A DNA stretch of 64,000 nt from Flavilitoribacter nigricans DSM 23189 = NBRC 102662 (lineage in GTDB: Bacteria; Bacteroidota; Bacteroidia; Chitinophagales; Saprospiraceae). Location: positions 62,001-126,000 of the forward strand of contig NZ_PDUD01000025.1 of assembly GCF_002646595.1 (NCBI RefSeq), written 5' to 3'. The position numbers and the translations under genes were made by a program. Positions 17,761 through 26,998 of this stretch are shown here, one piece after another. The notes below the pieces were generated by a model. It searched no databases and was not told the origin of the DNA. It worked only from the letters and a program-made list of their open reading frames with translations. Each line of letters starts with the position of its first letter. Positions within the stretch are counted from its first letter, which is position 1.

Positions 17761-18735
17761 TCAGGCACCGACGGTCTCGCCCTTACGCAGGGCCTCGAAA
17801 GCCTTCCGCTCGGCATCACTGAGTTTCTTCGGGAAATTCACGTTAATTCTCACCAACAGATCCCCGTACTGGTCGGTTTTGCCGTACACCGGCATGCCCT
17901 TGCCTTTCAGGCGGAGCAATGCGCCCGGACTGGTACCTTCCGGTATCCGCATATTGACCGAACCGGTCATGGTCGGGATACTGATCTGGTCACCGAGTAG
18001 CGCGGTGTAGAGATCGACTTCCTGTTCAATGACGAGGTTATCGCCTTCCCGGTTGAAACGAGGGTCCGGATTGATCCTCAGTACGATGTACAGATCGCCG
18101 TTCTGGCCACCGTTTACGCCCGGATTACCTTTGCCTTTCAATCTCAGCTTCTGGCCGTCGTAGGCACCCGGTTTGATCTTGATCCGCAGGTTATCCCCGT
18201 TGACCGTAAACGTCCGGCTGCTGCCTTTATAAGCTTCTTCGAGGGTAATATCCATCTCGGCCTGCAGGTCCTGCCCGGTATAGGCGGCACGGGAACGCCC
18301 GCCCCGACCACCGCGCTGGTGCATAAAGGCCTCGAACGGATCGGTCTTATCCTGGGTACCCTGTCCGAAGAACATATCGAAAAAGCTGGAACCGCCGCCG
18401 CCACCGAAAAATTCCGAAGGATCGCCTTCAAAAACAAAAGTGTGACCGCCTCCCTGACCAAAAGGATTGCCCTGTTGGTACTGATTGGGATCAAAACCAC
18501 TTTGCTGGAATGCTTCCCAGTTGGCGCCGAGTTGTTCGTATTTCTTGCGTTTTTCCGAATCGGATAAAACTTCGTAGGCTTCGGTGATCTCTTTAAACTT
18601 TTCCTCGGCGGCTTTATCGTCCGGGTTTTTATCGGGGTGGTACTTGGTAGCCAGCTTACGGTAGGCCTTTTTGATCTCCTTTTCCGTAGCCTTCTTGTCC
18701 ACACCCAGTATCTGGTAATAATCTTTGTATTGCAT
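17761..18735 (-). CDS. DnaJ-family co-chaperone of the CbpA type
   Basis: A 324-residue J-domain protein. The N-terminal J domain (about 1-70) holds the HPD motif that stimulates DnaK ATPase ([11 protein letters not shown]). It is followed by a Gly/Phe-rich linker (about 85-145) and two C-terminal beta domains that bind client proteins ([21 protein letters not shown], and [20 protein letters not shown]). The zinc-finger cysteines of DnaJ proper are absent, so it is a class II (CbpA-like) protein, not the main DnaJ. E. coli CbpA also binds curved DNA, which cannot be inferred here. It is monocistronic and convergent with fabG. Confidence 0.9.
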   Translation of the reverse strand: MQYKDYYQILGVDKKATEKEIKKAYRKLATKYHPDKNPDDKAAEEKFKEITEAYEVLSDSEKRKKYEQLGANWEAFQQSGFDPNQYQQGNPFGQGGGHTFVFEGDPSEFFGGGGGSSFFDMFFGQGTQDKTDPFEAFMHQRGGRGGRSRAAYTGQDLQAEMDITLEEAYKGSSRTFTVNGDNLRIKIKPGAYDGQKLRLKGKGNPGVNGGQNGDLYIVLRINPDPRFNREGDNLVIEQEVDLYTALLGDQISIPTMTGSVNMRIPEGTSPGALLRLKGKGMPVYGKTDQYGDLLVRINVNFPKKLSDAERKAFEALRKGETVGA

Positions 18736-19073
18736 ATTTTTAGAATTTTGGGGTGGGGCCGGTAACGATCGATCGGTCGGTGCACGGTGGTTCGTTTCAT
18801 TCCTCCATTCTAACTTTTGTAACCAACCTTATTGTTCGATCGCTTTACCCGTTGCCACACGTCTAAATACATTGCAAAGCTTATTCCAGTGCGGAAATGG
18901 CAGGGATTTTCGCTAAATAATCGGGAAGAAATGCCAATTTGACTGCCTGAGAACGAGGGAAATAGCAATTATGGCAGGGTAGGGGAAGTCGGGATAGCGT
19001 CAGGCTATAATCCGGGGCCAGGCATCGGATGGGAAACAGGGCTGTTTCGGGCTCCGATACCTGGCCTCCGCCA
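18736..19073. other. Gap between leuS end and the DnaJ-like gene start, with a nested hairpin
   Basis: No gene is supported. Next to the leuS stop is a 14-bp stem with one wobble (19016-19029 with 19053-19066) that encloses a second stem GAAACAG/CTGTTTC. It may end leuS transcription, though no T-run follows. The remainder is the upstream region of the co-chaperone gene. Confidence 0.5.
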
Positions 19074-21914
19074 TTAATTCGCTACGATATTGATCATGCG
19101 GCCCGGTACGACAATGACTTTGCGTACCGTCTTATCTGCGATGTATTTCTGTACATTTTCCATACCCAGCACGGAAGTTTCCAGCTCGTCTTTTTTGGCG
19201 TCGGCCGGGAAATCGACCGTGATCTTGGTTTTTCCGTTGATCGCGATCGGATAGGTGATGGAATCTTCTTTCAGGTACTCTTCGTTAGCTTCCGGATAGG
19301 TCGCCTTGTGTACGCTACCTTCGTTGCCCAGGCGATGCCACATCTCTTCGGCAATGTAGGGCGCAAAAGGAGCGATAAGTACTACCAGATCCTGCAGGAT
19401 GGCCCGTTTGGGAGCATTGAGTTTACCCAGATCGTTGGTGGCCACCATGAAGGCCGGCACACAGGTATTGAAAGAAAAGCGTTCGATATCCTCGTTCACT
19501 TTCTTGATCGCTGTATGCAGGATCTTCAGTTCCTCTTTGGTCGGAGCATCGTCAGTGACGGCGAATTGCTCCTTATTATTAAAGAAGAGGTTCCAGAACT
19601 TGCGCAGGAAGCGGTAAACACCGTCAATCCCCTGCATATCCCAGGGTTTGGCCTGTTCGATCGGGCCCAGGAACATCTCGTACATCCGGAAACAGTCGGC
19701 ACCGTAGCGCTCCACCACATCGTCCGGGTTCACTACGTTGAAATAGCGTTTGGACATTTTGCCCACCTCGCTGCGGGTAACGAGCTGGCCGGCGTCATTG
19801 GCTATGAACTCGGCCTCCTTGTAATCCGGACGCCAGTCCTTGAACTGCCCGATGCCCTCGGCCGTCAGGTGGGACGTATCCTTACCGTAATCGCTGACGA
19901 AATCCACGTGGACGGGGATCAGCGCAAATTCGGTATCCGGATAATTCTCCAGCAGGTCCGCCGAAATGAAGGTACGGGTCGCATCGTCTTCTTCGGTCTT
20001 GATCAGGTGGATGAACTCGATCACACCCTGGATCATCCCCTGGTTGATCAGCTTCTTGGCAAACTCCTTTTCGGGCACCAGTCCGAGATCGTAGAGGAAA
20101 TGGTTCCAGAAGCGACTGTACAAAAGGTGACCGGTAGCGTGCTCCGACCCACCGACGTACAGATCGACGTCCTTCCAGTAATTGATCGCTTCCTTGGAGG
20201 CGAAGGTATCCGTGTTGCCCGGATCCATATAGCGGTACCAGTACCAGGAGGAACCCGCCCAACCCGGCATGGTAGACAATTCGTATTCGTACTGATCCTG
20301 GTATTTCCAGTTCTCGGCCCGGGCCAGTGGTGGCTCTCCGGTTTCCGTCGGCAGGTATTTATCGACCGGCGGCAACAAGAGTGGTAATTCGCTTTCTTCG
20401 ATCAGGTAGGGTACTTCACCGTTCCAGTATACCGGTACGGGTTCGCCCCAGTAACGCTGACGACCGAAGATGGCGTCGCGGATCCGGTACTGGATCTTGC
20501 CTTTACCCAGGCCTTTTTCTTCCAGCCAGGCGATCAGTTTCGGCACGGCCTCGTCGTAGGTCAGCCCGTTGATCATGCCGGAGTTGATGTATTTTCCTTC
20601 TTTGGTCGCGTCGGCCGCCTCGTCGATATTCTCCTGAGCATCGAGGATCGGACGGATCGGCAAACCAAAGTGCGTGGCGAAATTCCAGTCGCGCTGATCA
20701 CCGGAAGGTACGGCCATTACCGCGCCGGTTCCGTAACCGGCTAGCACGTAATCCGCGATGTAGATCGGCACTTTCTCGTCATTAAACGGATTGATACAGT
20801 AGCTGCCGGTAAAGGCGCCGGTGACGGTCTTCACCTCCGCCATCCGTTCCACTTCGGAGCGGGAAGCTGCCCATTTGATATATTGGTCTATCTCATCCTG
20901 TTGTTCCGGCGTCGTGATCTCGGAAACCAGATCGTGTTCCGGGGCCAGACACATAAAGGTCACCCCGTAGATGGTGTCCACCCGGGTGGTAAATACCTCG
21001 ATCTTGGTGCCCGGGTCATTTTCCAGCGGAAACCGCACGCTGGCGCCCTGCGAACGTCCGATCCAGTTGCGTTGCTGTTCCTTCAGGCTTTCGGGCCAGT
21101 CGATATTATCGAGGCCGTAGAGGAGCCGGTCGGCGTAGGCCGTGATCCGCATGCTCCACTGTTTCATCAGCTTGCGCTCTACGGGATAGCCGCCGCGTTC
21201 GCTGACGCCGTCCTTCACTTCGTCATTTGACAATACCGTACCCAGCGCAGCGCACCAGTTGACGTAACTTTCCTTGGGGAACGTCAGCCGGTATTGCAGG
21301 AGAAAGAGCTGTTGTTGCTCCTCGCTCATCGCGTTCCAGTCGGCAGCGGAGATTACCGGGGTATCGTCGTCGCAGGCGGCTTTTACCGCAGCGTTCCCTT
21401 CGCGGGCCAGGCGTTCGATCAGTTGCTCGATGGGGAGCGCCTTATCGGCCTCCTGGTCGTAGTAATGGTTGAACAACTGCATAAAGATCCACTGTGTCCA
21501 GCGGTAATATTTGGGATCGCTGGTGCGGATCTCGCGGCTCCAGTCGAAAGAGAAGCCCATATTCTCCAGTTGCTCCCGGAAACGCTGAATGTTCTTATCA
21601 GTGGATACGGCCGGGTGGATACCGGTCTGGATCGCGTACTGTTCGGCGGGCAATCCGAAAGAGTCGTAGCCCATGGGGTGCAGTACGTTAAAACCTTTGA
21701 GACGCTTGTAGCGGGCAAAAATATCGGAGGCGATGTAGCCCAGTGGGTGTCCGACGTGCAGCCCCGCCCCGGAAGGGTAGGGGAACATGTCCAATACGTA
21801 AAATTTGGGACGGGCGTCCTGCTCTCCCGCAGCGGGAGTTTCTACCCGGTAGACCTTTTGGTCTTCCCAGAACTTTTTCCACTTTTTTTCAATATCCCGC
21901 GGTTGATAATCCAT
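19074..21914 (-). CDS. leuS: Leucyl-tRNA synthetase
   Basis: A 946-residue class I synthetase that attaches leucine to tRNA-Leu. The HIGH-type signature appears as HVGHPLGY (about residue 52), the editing (CP1) domain contains the GYGTGAVMAVPSGDQRDW segment, and the KMSKS loop is GKMSKRYFNVVNPDD. The tryptophan-rich core GWAGSSWYWYRYMDP is typical of LeuRS. An insertion of about 100 residues lies between the catalytic domain and the KMSK loop, which accounts for length above the roughly 860 residues of E. coli LeuS. No T-box or leader peptide is visible upstream. The gene appears monocistronic. Confidence 0.97.
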   Translation of the reverse strand: MDYQPRDIEKKWKKFWEDQKVYRVETPAAGEQDARPKFYVLDMFPYPSGAGLHVGHPLGYIASDIFARYKRLKGFNVLHPMGYDSFGLPAEQYAIQTGIHPAVSTDKNIQRFREQLENMGFSFDWSREIRTSDPKYYRWTQWIFMQLFNHYYDQEADKALPIEQLIERLAREGNAAVKAACDDDTPVISAADWNAMSEEQQQLFLLQYRLTFPKESYVNWCAALGTVLSNDEVKDGVSERGGYPVERKLMKQWSMRITAYADRLLYGLDNIDWPESLKEQQRNWIGRSQGASVRFPLENDPGTKIEVFTTRVDTIYGVTFMCLAPEHDLVSEITTPEQQDEIDQYIKWAASRSEVERMAEVKTVTGAFTGSYCINPFNDEKVPIYIADYVLAGYGTGAVMAVPSGDQRDWNFATHFGLPIRPILDAQENIDEAADATKEGKYINSGMINGLTYDEAVPKLIAWLEEKGLGKGKIQYRIRDAIFGRQRYWGEPVPVYWNGEVPYLIEESELPLLLPPVDKYLPTETGEPPLARAENWKYQDQYEYELSTMPGWAGSSWYWYRYMDPGNTDTFASKEAINYWKDVDLYVGGSEHATGHLLYSRFWNHFLYDLGLVPEKEFAKKLINQGMIQGVIEFIHLIKTEEDDATRTFISADLLENYPDTEFALIPVHVDFVSDYGKDTSHLTAEGIGQFKDWRPDYKEAEFIANDAGQLVTRSEVGKMSKRYFNVVNPDDVVERYGADCFRMYEMFLGPIEQAKPWDMQGIDGVYRFLRKFWNLFFNNKEQFAVTDDAPTKEELKILHTAIKKVNEDIERFSFNTCVPAFMVATNDLGKLNAPKRAILQDLVVLIAPFAPYIAEEMWHRLGNEGSVHKATYPEANEEYLKEDSITYPIAINGKTKITVDFPADAKKDELETSVLGMENVQKYIADKTVRKVIVVPGRMINIVAN

Positions 21915-22172
21915 TTTTATTGAAGTTTAAAACGCTTGGGGCCATTGGTGAGGGCCGTATACTATTTACGTAAAGGCCTCCGGAAAAATTCCAAATGGCG
22001 CATTTTCTCAAAATAAGTCGCGAAATTAGGGAAAAAAATTGACGATGTGATTATTGTAGGTCAATGGGATGAATTTGTCGAAATATTAGGGAACTTCACG
22101 GAATCCTCTTTTTTTTGCCGGGTTGTTGGAAATAATGACCAAACTGAAAATTCTTAACAAAAAGATACGGTT

Positions 22173-22601
22173 ATGAGAAGCTTGATCAAGCTTGGTTTAC
22201 TTTTAGTAGCGGGAATATTAGTGTATAACTTCTTTTTCGGTGATGAGACCGAGAAGGCCCAGTCCCGCGAGATCTTCGAAAAAGTTGGTGATCTTGGCCG
22301 GGCCGGGATCAATTTACTGAGAACCGAGAAGGAAAAATTCGATGACGGTAAATACGACGACGCGCTGGATAAGATCGGCGGTCTTTTCGATAAGGTCCGG
22401 GATAAAGCGGAGGATTTGAATGATTCCGAATTGTTGCGGGATATCAGCCGGCTGGAGAAGAAGAGGCAGGATCTGCAGGAACGGGTAGACCGCAATGCGC
22501 CACAGGGGTATTCCGACGCGGAAAAGGACAGTCTGCAGAAAGAATGGAAATCCCTGATGGAAGAAAGTGAAGAAGTAATGAAGCGACTGGAGGATCAGTG
22601 A
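22173..22601 (+). CDS. Small membrane-anchored coiled-coil protein, unknown function
   Basis: A 142-residue protein. Residues 3-20 (SLIKLGLLLVAGILVYNFFFG) form one membrane helix or uncleaved signal anchor. The rest is highly charged and helical (KVRDKAEDLNDSELLRDISRLEKKRQDLQERV), suggesting a coiled coil exposed in the periplasm or cytoplasm. I do not recognise a family. It stands alone between leuS and the PAP2 gene, with a hairpin 30 bases downstream. The single anchor plus coiled coil would fit a scaffolding or envelope-stress role, but nothing in the sequence demonstrates this. Confidence 0.7.
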   Translation: MRSLIKLGLLLVAGILVYNFFFGDETEKAQSREIFEKVGDLGRAGINLLRTEKEKFDDGKYDDALDKIGGLFDKVRDKAEDLNDSELLRDISRLEKKRQDLQERVDRNAPQGYSDAEKDSLQKEWKSLMEESEEVMKRLEDQ

Positions 22602-22629
22602 TCAGCCGGTGTTGCTTGAATAACTATGG

Positions 22630-22669
22630 AGTGTACGGATCGGTCCGGATGACGACGGGTCCGTACACT
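22630..22669 (+). terminator. Hairpin after the coiled-coil protein gene
   Basis: A 10-bp stem AGTGTACGGA / TCCGTACACT (22630-22639 with 22660-22669) lies 28 bases after the stop. Only a short T-rich stretch follows. Confidence 0.5.
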
Positions 22670-22730
22670 TTGATTCCCTCCGTTCTTTTAACCTGACGAC
22701 ACTCGTATGCCGGCAATTTGTACGGCACGG

Positions 22731-23504
22731 CTATTTTTCGCTCTCGGGTTTTACGGCCTCTTCTTTTTCTTTTTTGGTGGTAGTTTCCACCTCTTCAATA
22801 ACTTCTTCTATCTGAGTACGTGGCCGGATCGTCAGACTGTTATCCATCCAGGAGTGGGGATATTTGAACAGCACGTACTGCAAACGGTATATTAATACGC
22901 CAATCATCAGACCGACCAAAGCTCCCAGCAGTACATCTTTCAGAAAGTGTTTGATCAGATAGATCCGGGAAATGCCGACCATCACCGGCAAAGCTAGTAA
23001 AATGACTGAATTGACCCGTTTGCGCGGTACACAGAGCGCCAGGAAAGTATAAAGGGCAAACGCAGACATGGTATGGCCGGAGGGAAAACTATTGGCACCC
23101 ATATTGATCGAAACCCCCTCAATCGTCTTGATCAACCCATCCAGACCGTTTTCCTGGAACCACCGGAATGGCCGCGGGTGACTGAATATGGATTTCATCA
23201 GGGCACTGACCAGGGTAACCGCCAACCCAACGAAAGGGATCATGATCAGGTGCCGGTAACTGTAAAAAATGAGGATCATCCCAACGGCGATATAGGCGAT
23301 CTCCTCGCCCATCTGGGTGCCATAGCGGAAGAAAAAATCTCCGAAACCCGTCCTTCTTCGATTGAAAAAGAGAATATCATCACCCTGAGCGATACCCAGA
23401 TAAATGCCGAAGCCGATCAGCCATAAGATAAAAAATGTAATGAAATACATTCTGTTTTCCCGCCATATCCTTTGCCAACTGGCGGGGTGGGTCACTTCAG
23501 TCAT
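22731..23504 (-). CDS. PAP2-family membrane phosphatase
   Basis: A 257-residue protein with about six membrane helices. The three-part PAP2 active site is complete: KSIFSHPRP (K104 to RP111-112), PSGH (141-144) and SRIYLIKHFLKD (SR179-180, H186, D190). Such enzymes remove phosphate from lipid phosphates such as phosphatidate, phosphatidylglycerophosphate or undecaprenyl pyrophosphate on the periplasmic side of the inner membrane. The substrate is not deducible. The C-terminal tail of about 40 residues is acidic and Lys/Glu-rich (EEVIEEVETTTKKEKEEAVK), an addition not seen in compact family members. It is monocistronic on the minus strand. Confidence 0.9.
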   Translation of the reverse strand: MTEVTHPASWQRIWRENRMYFITFFILWLIGFGIYLGIAQGDDILFFNRRRTGFGDFFFRYGTQMGEEIAYIAVGMILIFYSYRHLIMIPFVGLAVTLVSALMKSIFSHPRPFRWFQENGLDGLIKTIEGVSINMGANSFPSGHTMSAFALYTFLALCVPRKRVNSVILLALPVMVGISRIYLIKHFLKDVLLGALVGLMIGVLIYRLQYVLFKYPHSWMDNSLTIRPRTQIEEVIEEVETTTKKEKEEAVKPESEK

Positions 23505-23828
23505 ACGATCATATTCACGTTGGGCATCGAGGGCGTTGATCCGGGACCTGGAATGATGTTTAAGGCTCTTCGGTTCAGTGGCCTGTAAGCCACTGCTAAC
23601 GCGCCAGGTGCATTAAATTAGGGTAAATTAATTCAGTTACAACTCCGGTACAGTAAAATATTGTCACCCACCATCATGGGGAAGGGCGTGCAAGAGGTGG
23701 GAAAAGTCAGGATCCGGCAAAAAAAAGTGGCGCACACTTTAGCGGGATCACCAAAATTATCAACCTCGGAAATATTCCTGTCTGGCGTTGCGGTAACCAC
23801 AAGGTATCGCAATTGGAACGGAAACTTT
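23505..23828. other. 324-base gap between PAP2 and LptF/G genes
   Basis: No supported gene. A small hairpin (CAGTGGC-CTGTAA-GCCACTG, 23577-23596) is nested in a weaker one (ACCTGG/CCAGGT, 23547-23610). It sits downstream of the LptF/G gene and might end that transcript, although no T-run follows. Confidence 0.4.
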
Positions 23829-25586
23829 TTAGGATTTGTTCTCCCGTTTTTTGAAGATCTTTCGGAAAAAAGCGCTGTAGCGATCCATATTCACCAATTT
23901 GGAATCATTCATGGCTTTGCGCGTCAGTACAATACCGATCGGGAAAAGAATGGCGCAGGGAACCCAGCCGGCCAGTGCGGCGGGTAGCACGAAGGTCTCG
24001 GCGATCTTGCGGCAAAAGATCGTCAGGATCACAAAAAGCATGAAGAAGATAATGGAAACGAGAATGGGATAACCGAAGCCGCCTTTGCGTACGATGGCTC
24101 CCATCGGGGCACCGATGAAAATGAAGATCATGCAGACCACCGCCATACTGTACTTGGTGTGCAGTTCGTAGATATGTTTTACTTTGGACTCACGCATGCC
24201 GTCCAGCGTGCGGATAGCCGATTCGGCCTGGCTCTGAATACCGCGGGCGGCGCTTCTCGATTTGCTGTAGAATTCGGCCCGGTCCCGCTGGCTCACCATA
24301 TCGATCACCGTTTGGAAGGCGGCGGTGGTGTCAATATCTTCGAACAGCTCCACTACCTTTTTGCTTAAGCCTTTTCTTTCGGTCTTTTTGATGACCTTGG
24401 CCTGGGTGATCAGTTTTTTGGGCCGGTCCAGGCGGGTGGGATCTATTTTGGGTTGATCCGTCTCCGATGCGTCAACCGTAGAGGATGTATCGAACGTTTC
24501 CTGTACTTCTTCTTCCAAAGCAGCGGTATCCACTTCATCCTGCGGATTGACGGTGATCGTATCCAGGGCCGGGGTATCGATGGTAGTCATGAAGGAATCC
24601 CGAATGCCCATCAGGGAATCTTCCCGGGCCTTGATCATATCCTCTTCCTCGGCACTTTCGGTGAGAAAAGTACTGTCGGTAGCCATAAAGCTGAAATAAC
24701 TGGCTACCTGATTGGACAAGCTCTTCTGTCGCTGGATGATCTTCAGCTCTATGGAATCGATGGCGACCTGCAGCTGACCGCTGCTGAGCATATTCCGGTT
24801 CTGCTTGAAAAGTTCTTCGTTGGTCCGGGCCAGTTGGAACTCTGACAGGTCAAAGATCTTGGTCCAGGTTTTATAATTGGTGCGGACAAACGGAAAATGA
24901 GATCCGCCACCCCGTACCGAAGTGGGCGCCGTTTCGATATACTGATGACCGTTGCGGAGATGCATTACGAAGTACCGGCCGTCTTCGGAAGCGAACATTT
25001 CTCCGCTTTCCGCCGTGATCTCGGTGAGCAGCCCGCGGCTGGCTTCCGAGTGGTCGTACATGATGACATCCTCGATGGAGCGATCGTTGGTCCCTTTCCG
25101 GCCGATGTGGATGGCGAAATTGTCAAAATCGTCATTAAATACGCCGGCATCCAAGCGAAGCGCCGGTTTCTGCCGCTGGATATCGTACATCCGGGAACCG
25201 AATTTCAAATTGGCTACCGGGATCAGGTTATTCGAACAGAGGTAAGAAAAGATGGTACAGCAAAAGGCAAAAATGATGAGCGGCCGCATCACCCGCAGCA
25301 GCCGGGTACCGGCCGATTTAAAACTGGAAAGCTCGTAGTGTTCGGCCATTCCGCCCAGTACCATGACCGAAGAGATCAGGATGGCCAGAGGTAATGCCAT
25401 CGGGATCAGCCCCACGCATTTGTAGGCGATCAATTCCACCAAAATAAAAAAGCCCAGTCCCTTGCCTGCGATATCATCGATATACAACCACAGGATCTGC
25501 ATCAACAACACAAACATGGCGATTGCGAAGGTGACGATGAAGGGCCCGATAAAGGTGCTGATCATTAAGCGATCCAGCTTCTTCAT
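23829..25586 (-). CDS. LptF/LptG-family permease (YjgP/YjgQ)
   Basis: A 585-residue inner-membrane protein with three N-terminal and three C-terminal membrane helices around a long periplasmic part. The start MKKLDRLMISTFIGPFIVTF and the helix-2 stretch GLIPMALPLAILISSVMVLGGMAEHYEL are characteristic of the permease subunits of the LptB2FG transporter, which lifts lipopolysaccharide from the inner membrane. The usual length is about 360. The extra roughly 200 residues, rich in Asp, Glu and Thr, lie between about residues 290 and 460; extended loops of this kind are common in Bacteroidota. A TATCTTTG box at 25619-25626 gives it a promoter. The partner permease and LptB are not in the window. 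Confidence 0.9.
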   Translation of the reverse strand: MKKLDRLMISTFIGPFIVTFAIAMFVLLMQILWLYIDDIAGKGLGFFILVELIAYKCVGLIPMALPLAILISSVMVLGGMAEHYELSSFKSAGTRLLRVMRPLIIFAFCCTIFSYLCSNNLIPVANLKFGSRMYDIQRQKPALRLDAGVFNDDFDNFAIHIGRKGTNDRSIEDVIMYDHSEASRGLLTEITAESGEMFASEDGRYFVMHLRNGHQYIETAPTSVRGGGSHFPFVRTNYKTWTKIFDLSEFQLARTNEELFKQNRNMLSSGQLQVAIDSIELKIIQRQKSLSNQVASYFSFMATDSTFLTESAEEEDMIKAREDSLMGIRDSFMTTIDTPALDTITVNPQDEVDTAALEEEVQETFDTSSTVDASETDQPKIDPTRLDRPKKLITQAKVIKKTERKGLSKKVVELFEDIDTTAAFQTVIDMVSQRDRAEFYSKSRSAARGIQSQAESAIRTLDGMRESKVKHIYELHTKYSMAVVCMIFIFIGAPMGAIVRKGGFGYPILVSIIFFMLFVILTIFCRKIAETFVLPAALAGWVPCAILFPIGIVLTRKAMNDSKLVNMDRYSAFFRKIFKKRENKS

Positions 25587-25618
25587 AGATGGATGGTATT
25601 AATTCAATTTGCCAGTCG

Positions 25619-25626
25619 CAAAGATA
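25619..25626 (-). promoter_or_regulatory. -7 box (TATCTTTG) for the LptF/G gene
   Basis: On the minus strand TATCTTTG lies 33 bases before the ATG at 25586, matching the Bacteroidota -7 consensus. No clear -33 TTTG is seen. Confidence 0.5.
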
Positions 25627-25709
25627 GCCCGATTGGATCAGTTGGTCTAATAATTTCGGGAACCTTAGCTTTTTTTTGACACTTTGGCCCTTTGTGTTGA
25701 GGGGTTAGC

Positions 25710-25858
25710 GTGTGGATGTGTGAAAGTTTGATGTGGAAATGTGCTAAAGTTCGAACGTGTGAACGTTGGGGTTCCCGGCTCCTAAATCACTGAAATTCCA
25801 CATATTCAACCATTTCGCCACCCAACATTCACACATTTCCACGTATACACATTCACAC
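25710..25858. repeat. Two convergent degenerate octamer arrays
   Basis: From 25710 the plus strand reads as consecutive 8-base units starting with GT: GTGTGGAT, GTGTGAAA, (one 7-mer), GTGGAAAT, GTGCTAAA, GTTCGAAC, GTGTGAAC, GTTGGGGT, to 25772. On the minus strand from 25858 back to 25819 the same kind of array appears: GTGTGAAT, GTGTATAC, GTGGAAAT, GTGTGAAT, GTTGGGTG. The two arrays face each other across about 46 bases. They lie between the LptF/G gene start and the ECF sigma factor gene and do not encode protein. A similar array is at 39855. Confidence 0.6.
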
Positions 25859-25944
25859 CTCAAAAAAAAATTCCACCCACGCTGTAACAAACCCAAATCC
25901 CATCCGTCCTCCTTTCGAAACCAAAGCAAAAACATCACACGACT

Positions 25945-26478
25945 GTGAGTTTGAATACATTTAAAGATACTATCTGGCCCATTCGCGATAAGCTGTATCG
26001 CTTCGCCCTGAGGATCGTGCAGAACACGACGGAGGCCGAAGACGTGGTGCAGGATGTATTGTCCCGGCTTTGGCGAACGCGGAAGAACTGGGACCAGATC
26101 GATAACCTGGAAGCCTGGAGCATGCGGATCACCCGGAATATGGCGCTCGATCACCTGCGATCCCGTCGTTACCGGCGTACCGAAGGAGTCGACGGACTGA
26201 CGCAGGTGTCGAGCGAAACGGTGAGCCCGCTGGAGCAGGTAGAACAACAGGATGCCATGTCGCACATACAGCAATTGATGCAGGAATTACCCGAAAACCA
26301 GCGCATGGTACTACATCTGCGGGAAATCGAGCAGATGAGTTACCAGGAGATCGCGGATCTGTTGGATATGCCAATGACCCAGGTAAAAACCAACCTGTTC
26401 CGCGGTAGAAATAAATTGAAAACGGCATTATTAAAGCGTGAAAGCTATGGAATATCAACCAATCAAAGATCTGCTTGA
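25945..26478 (+). CDS. ECF-type RNA polymerase sigma factor
   Basis: A 177-residue sigma-70 family protein with region 2 (RFALRIVQNTTEAEDVVQDVLSRLWRTRKNWDQIDNLEAWSMRITRNMALDHLRSRR) and region 4 (LPENQRMVLHLREIEQMSYQEIADLLDMPMTQVKTNLFRGRNKLKTAL), and no regions 1 or 3, which defines the ECF group. It starts with GTG at 25945. The following gene overlaps its end by about 40 bases and encodes a membrane protein likely to restrain it. It probably switches on an envelope or nutrient response; DUF4252 genes downstream are the nearest candidate targets. ECF-type promoter-like elements upstream of the susC genes in this window could belong to this or another ECF sigma factor. Confidence 0.93.
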   Translation: MSLNTFKDTIWPIRDKLYRFALRIVQNTTEAEDVVQDVLSRLWRTRKNWDQIDNLEAWSMRITRNMALDHLRSRRYRRTEGVDGLTQVSSETVSPLEQVEQQDAMSHIQQLMQELPENQRMVLHLREIEQMSYQEIADLLDMPMTQVKTNLFRGRNKLKTALLKRESYGISTNQRSA

Positions 26479-26947
26479 CCGGTACTTCGAAGGAGAAACG
26501 ACCCTGGAAGAGGAAAAACAACTCCGGGCGTATTTCACCGACGGCCCGGTGGATAAACGCCTGCAGCCGTACGCGCCGCTGTTTCAGTGGGCTGCCCGGG
26601 AGCAGGAACAGCAACTGGAGCTAGCAAAGGCTTCGCAGATGATCGACCGGATCGAACGGAAGGAGAGCCGGATCGTCCGGCTGGGTACGGGCCCCCGACT
26701 CTGGATACTGCGGGTTGCTGCCGTGCTGGCGCTCCTGGTCGGGATGTGGTGGGCTTACGAATTCCGCCAGACGACCGATCAGACGGCCGAGGTGGATTGG
26801 TCCAAATACGAAATTACGGACGAGAGGGAGGCCCTGAACATCACCCGCGGGGCGTTTTTGCGGGCATCCAAAACCCTGAATGAAGGCGCAAACGCTGCGG
26901 CAGAACAAATGGACCGCATGCAGGAGATCGGAAAATTTTTCAAATAA
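26438..26947 (+). CDS. Single-pass membrane protein, probable anti-sigma factor
   Basis: A 169-residue protein starting at GTG 26438, or at the in-frame ATG at 26447. The N-terminal 50 residues (IKDLLDRYFEGETTLEEEKQLRAYF) resemble the short helical sigma-binding start of Bacteroidota anti-sigma-like proteins. One membrane helix follows (WILRVAAVLALLVGMWWAYEF, about 88-108), and the C-terminal 60 residues would lie in the periplasm. Its coding region overlaps that of the ECF sigma factor, so expression is coupled. There is no FecR or zinc-binding ZAS motif. The role is inferred mainly from position and topology. Confidence 0.7.
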   Translation: MKAMEYQPIKDLLDRYFEGETTLEEEKQLRAYFTDGPVDKRLQPYAPLFQWAAREQEQQLELAKASQMIDRIERKESRIVRLGTGPRLWILRVAAVLALLVGMWWAYEFRQTTDQTAEVDWSKYEITDEREALNITRGAFLRASKTLNEGANAAAEQMDRMQEIGKFFK

Positions 26948-26998
26948 AAAAACGGCCCTTTTCCGGGCCGAACATCCTCAATACATAAATTTAAAACA

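Noticed and set aside
19074-21914. KMSKR instead of KMSKS in the leucyl-tRNA synthetase as a defect
   Set aside because: The last position of the motif varies among active class I synthetases, and the rest of the enzyme is intact.
23661-23987. 108-codon plus-strand frame over the end of the LptF/G gene
   Set aside because: Its right half is the antisense of a well-supported permease, and its left half shows no protein family features.
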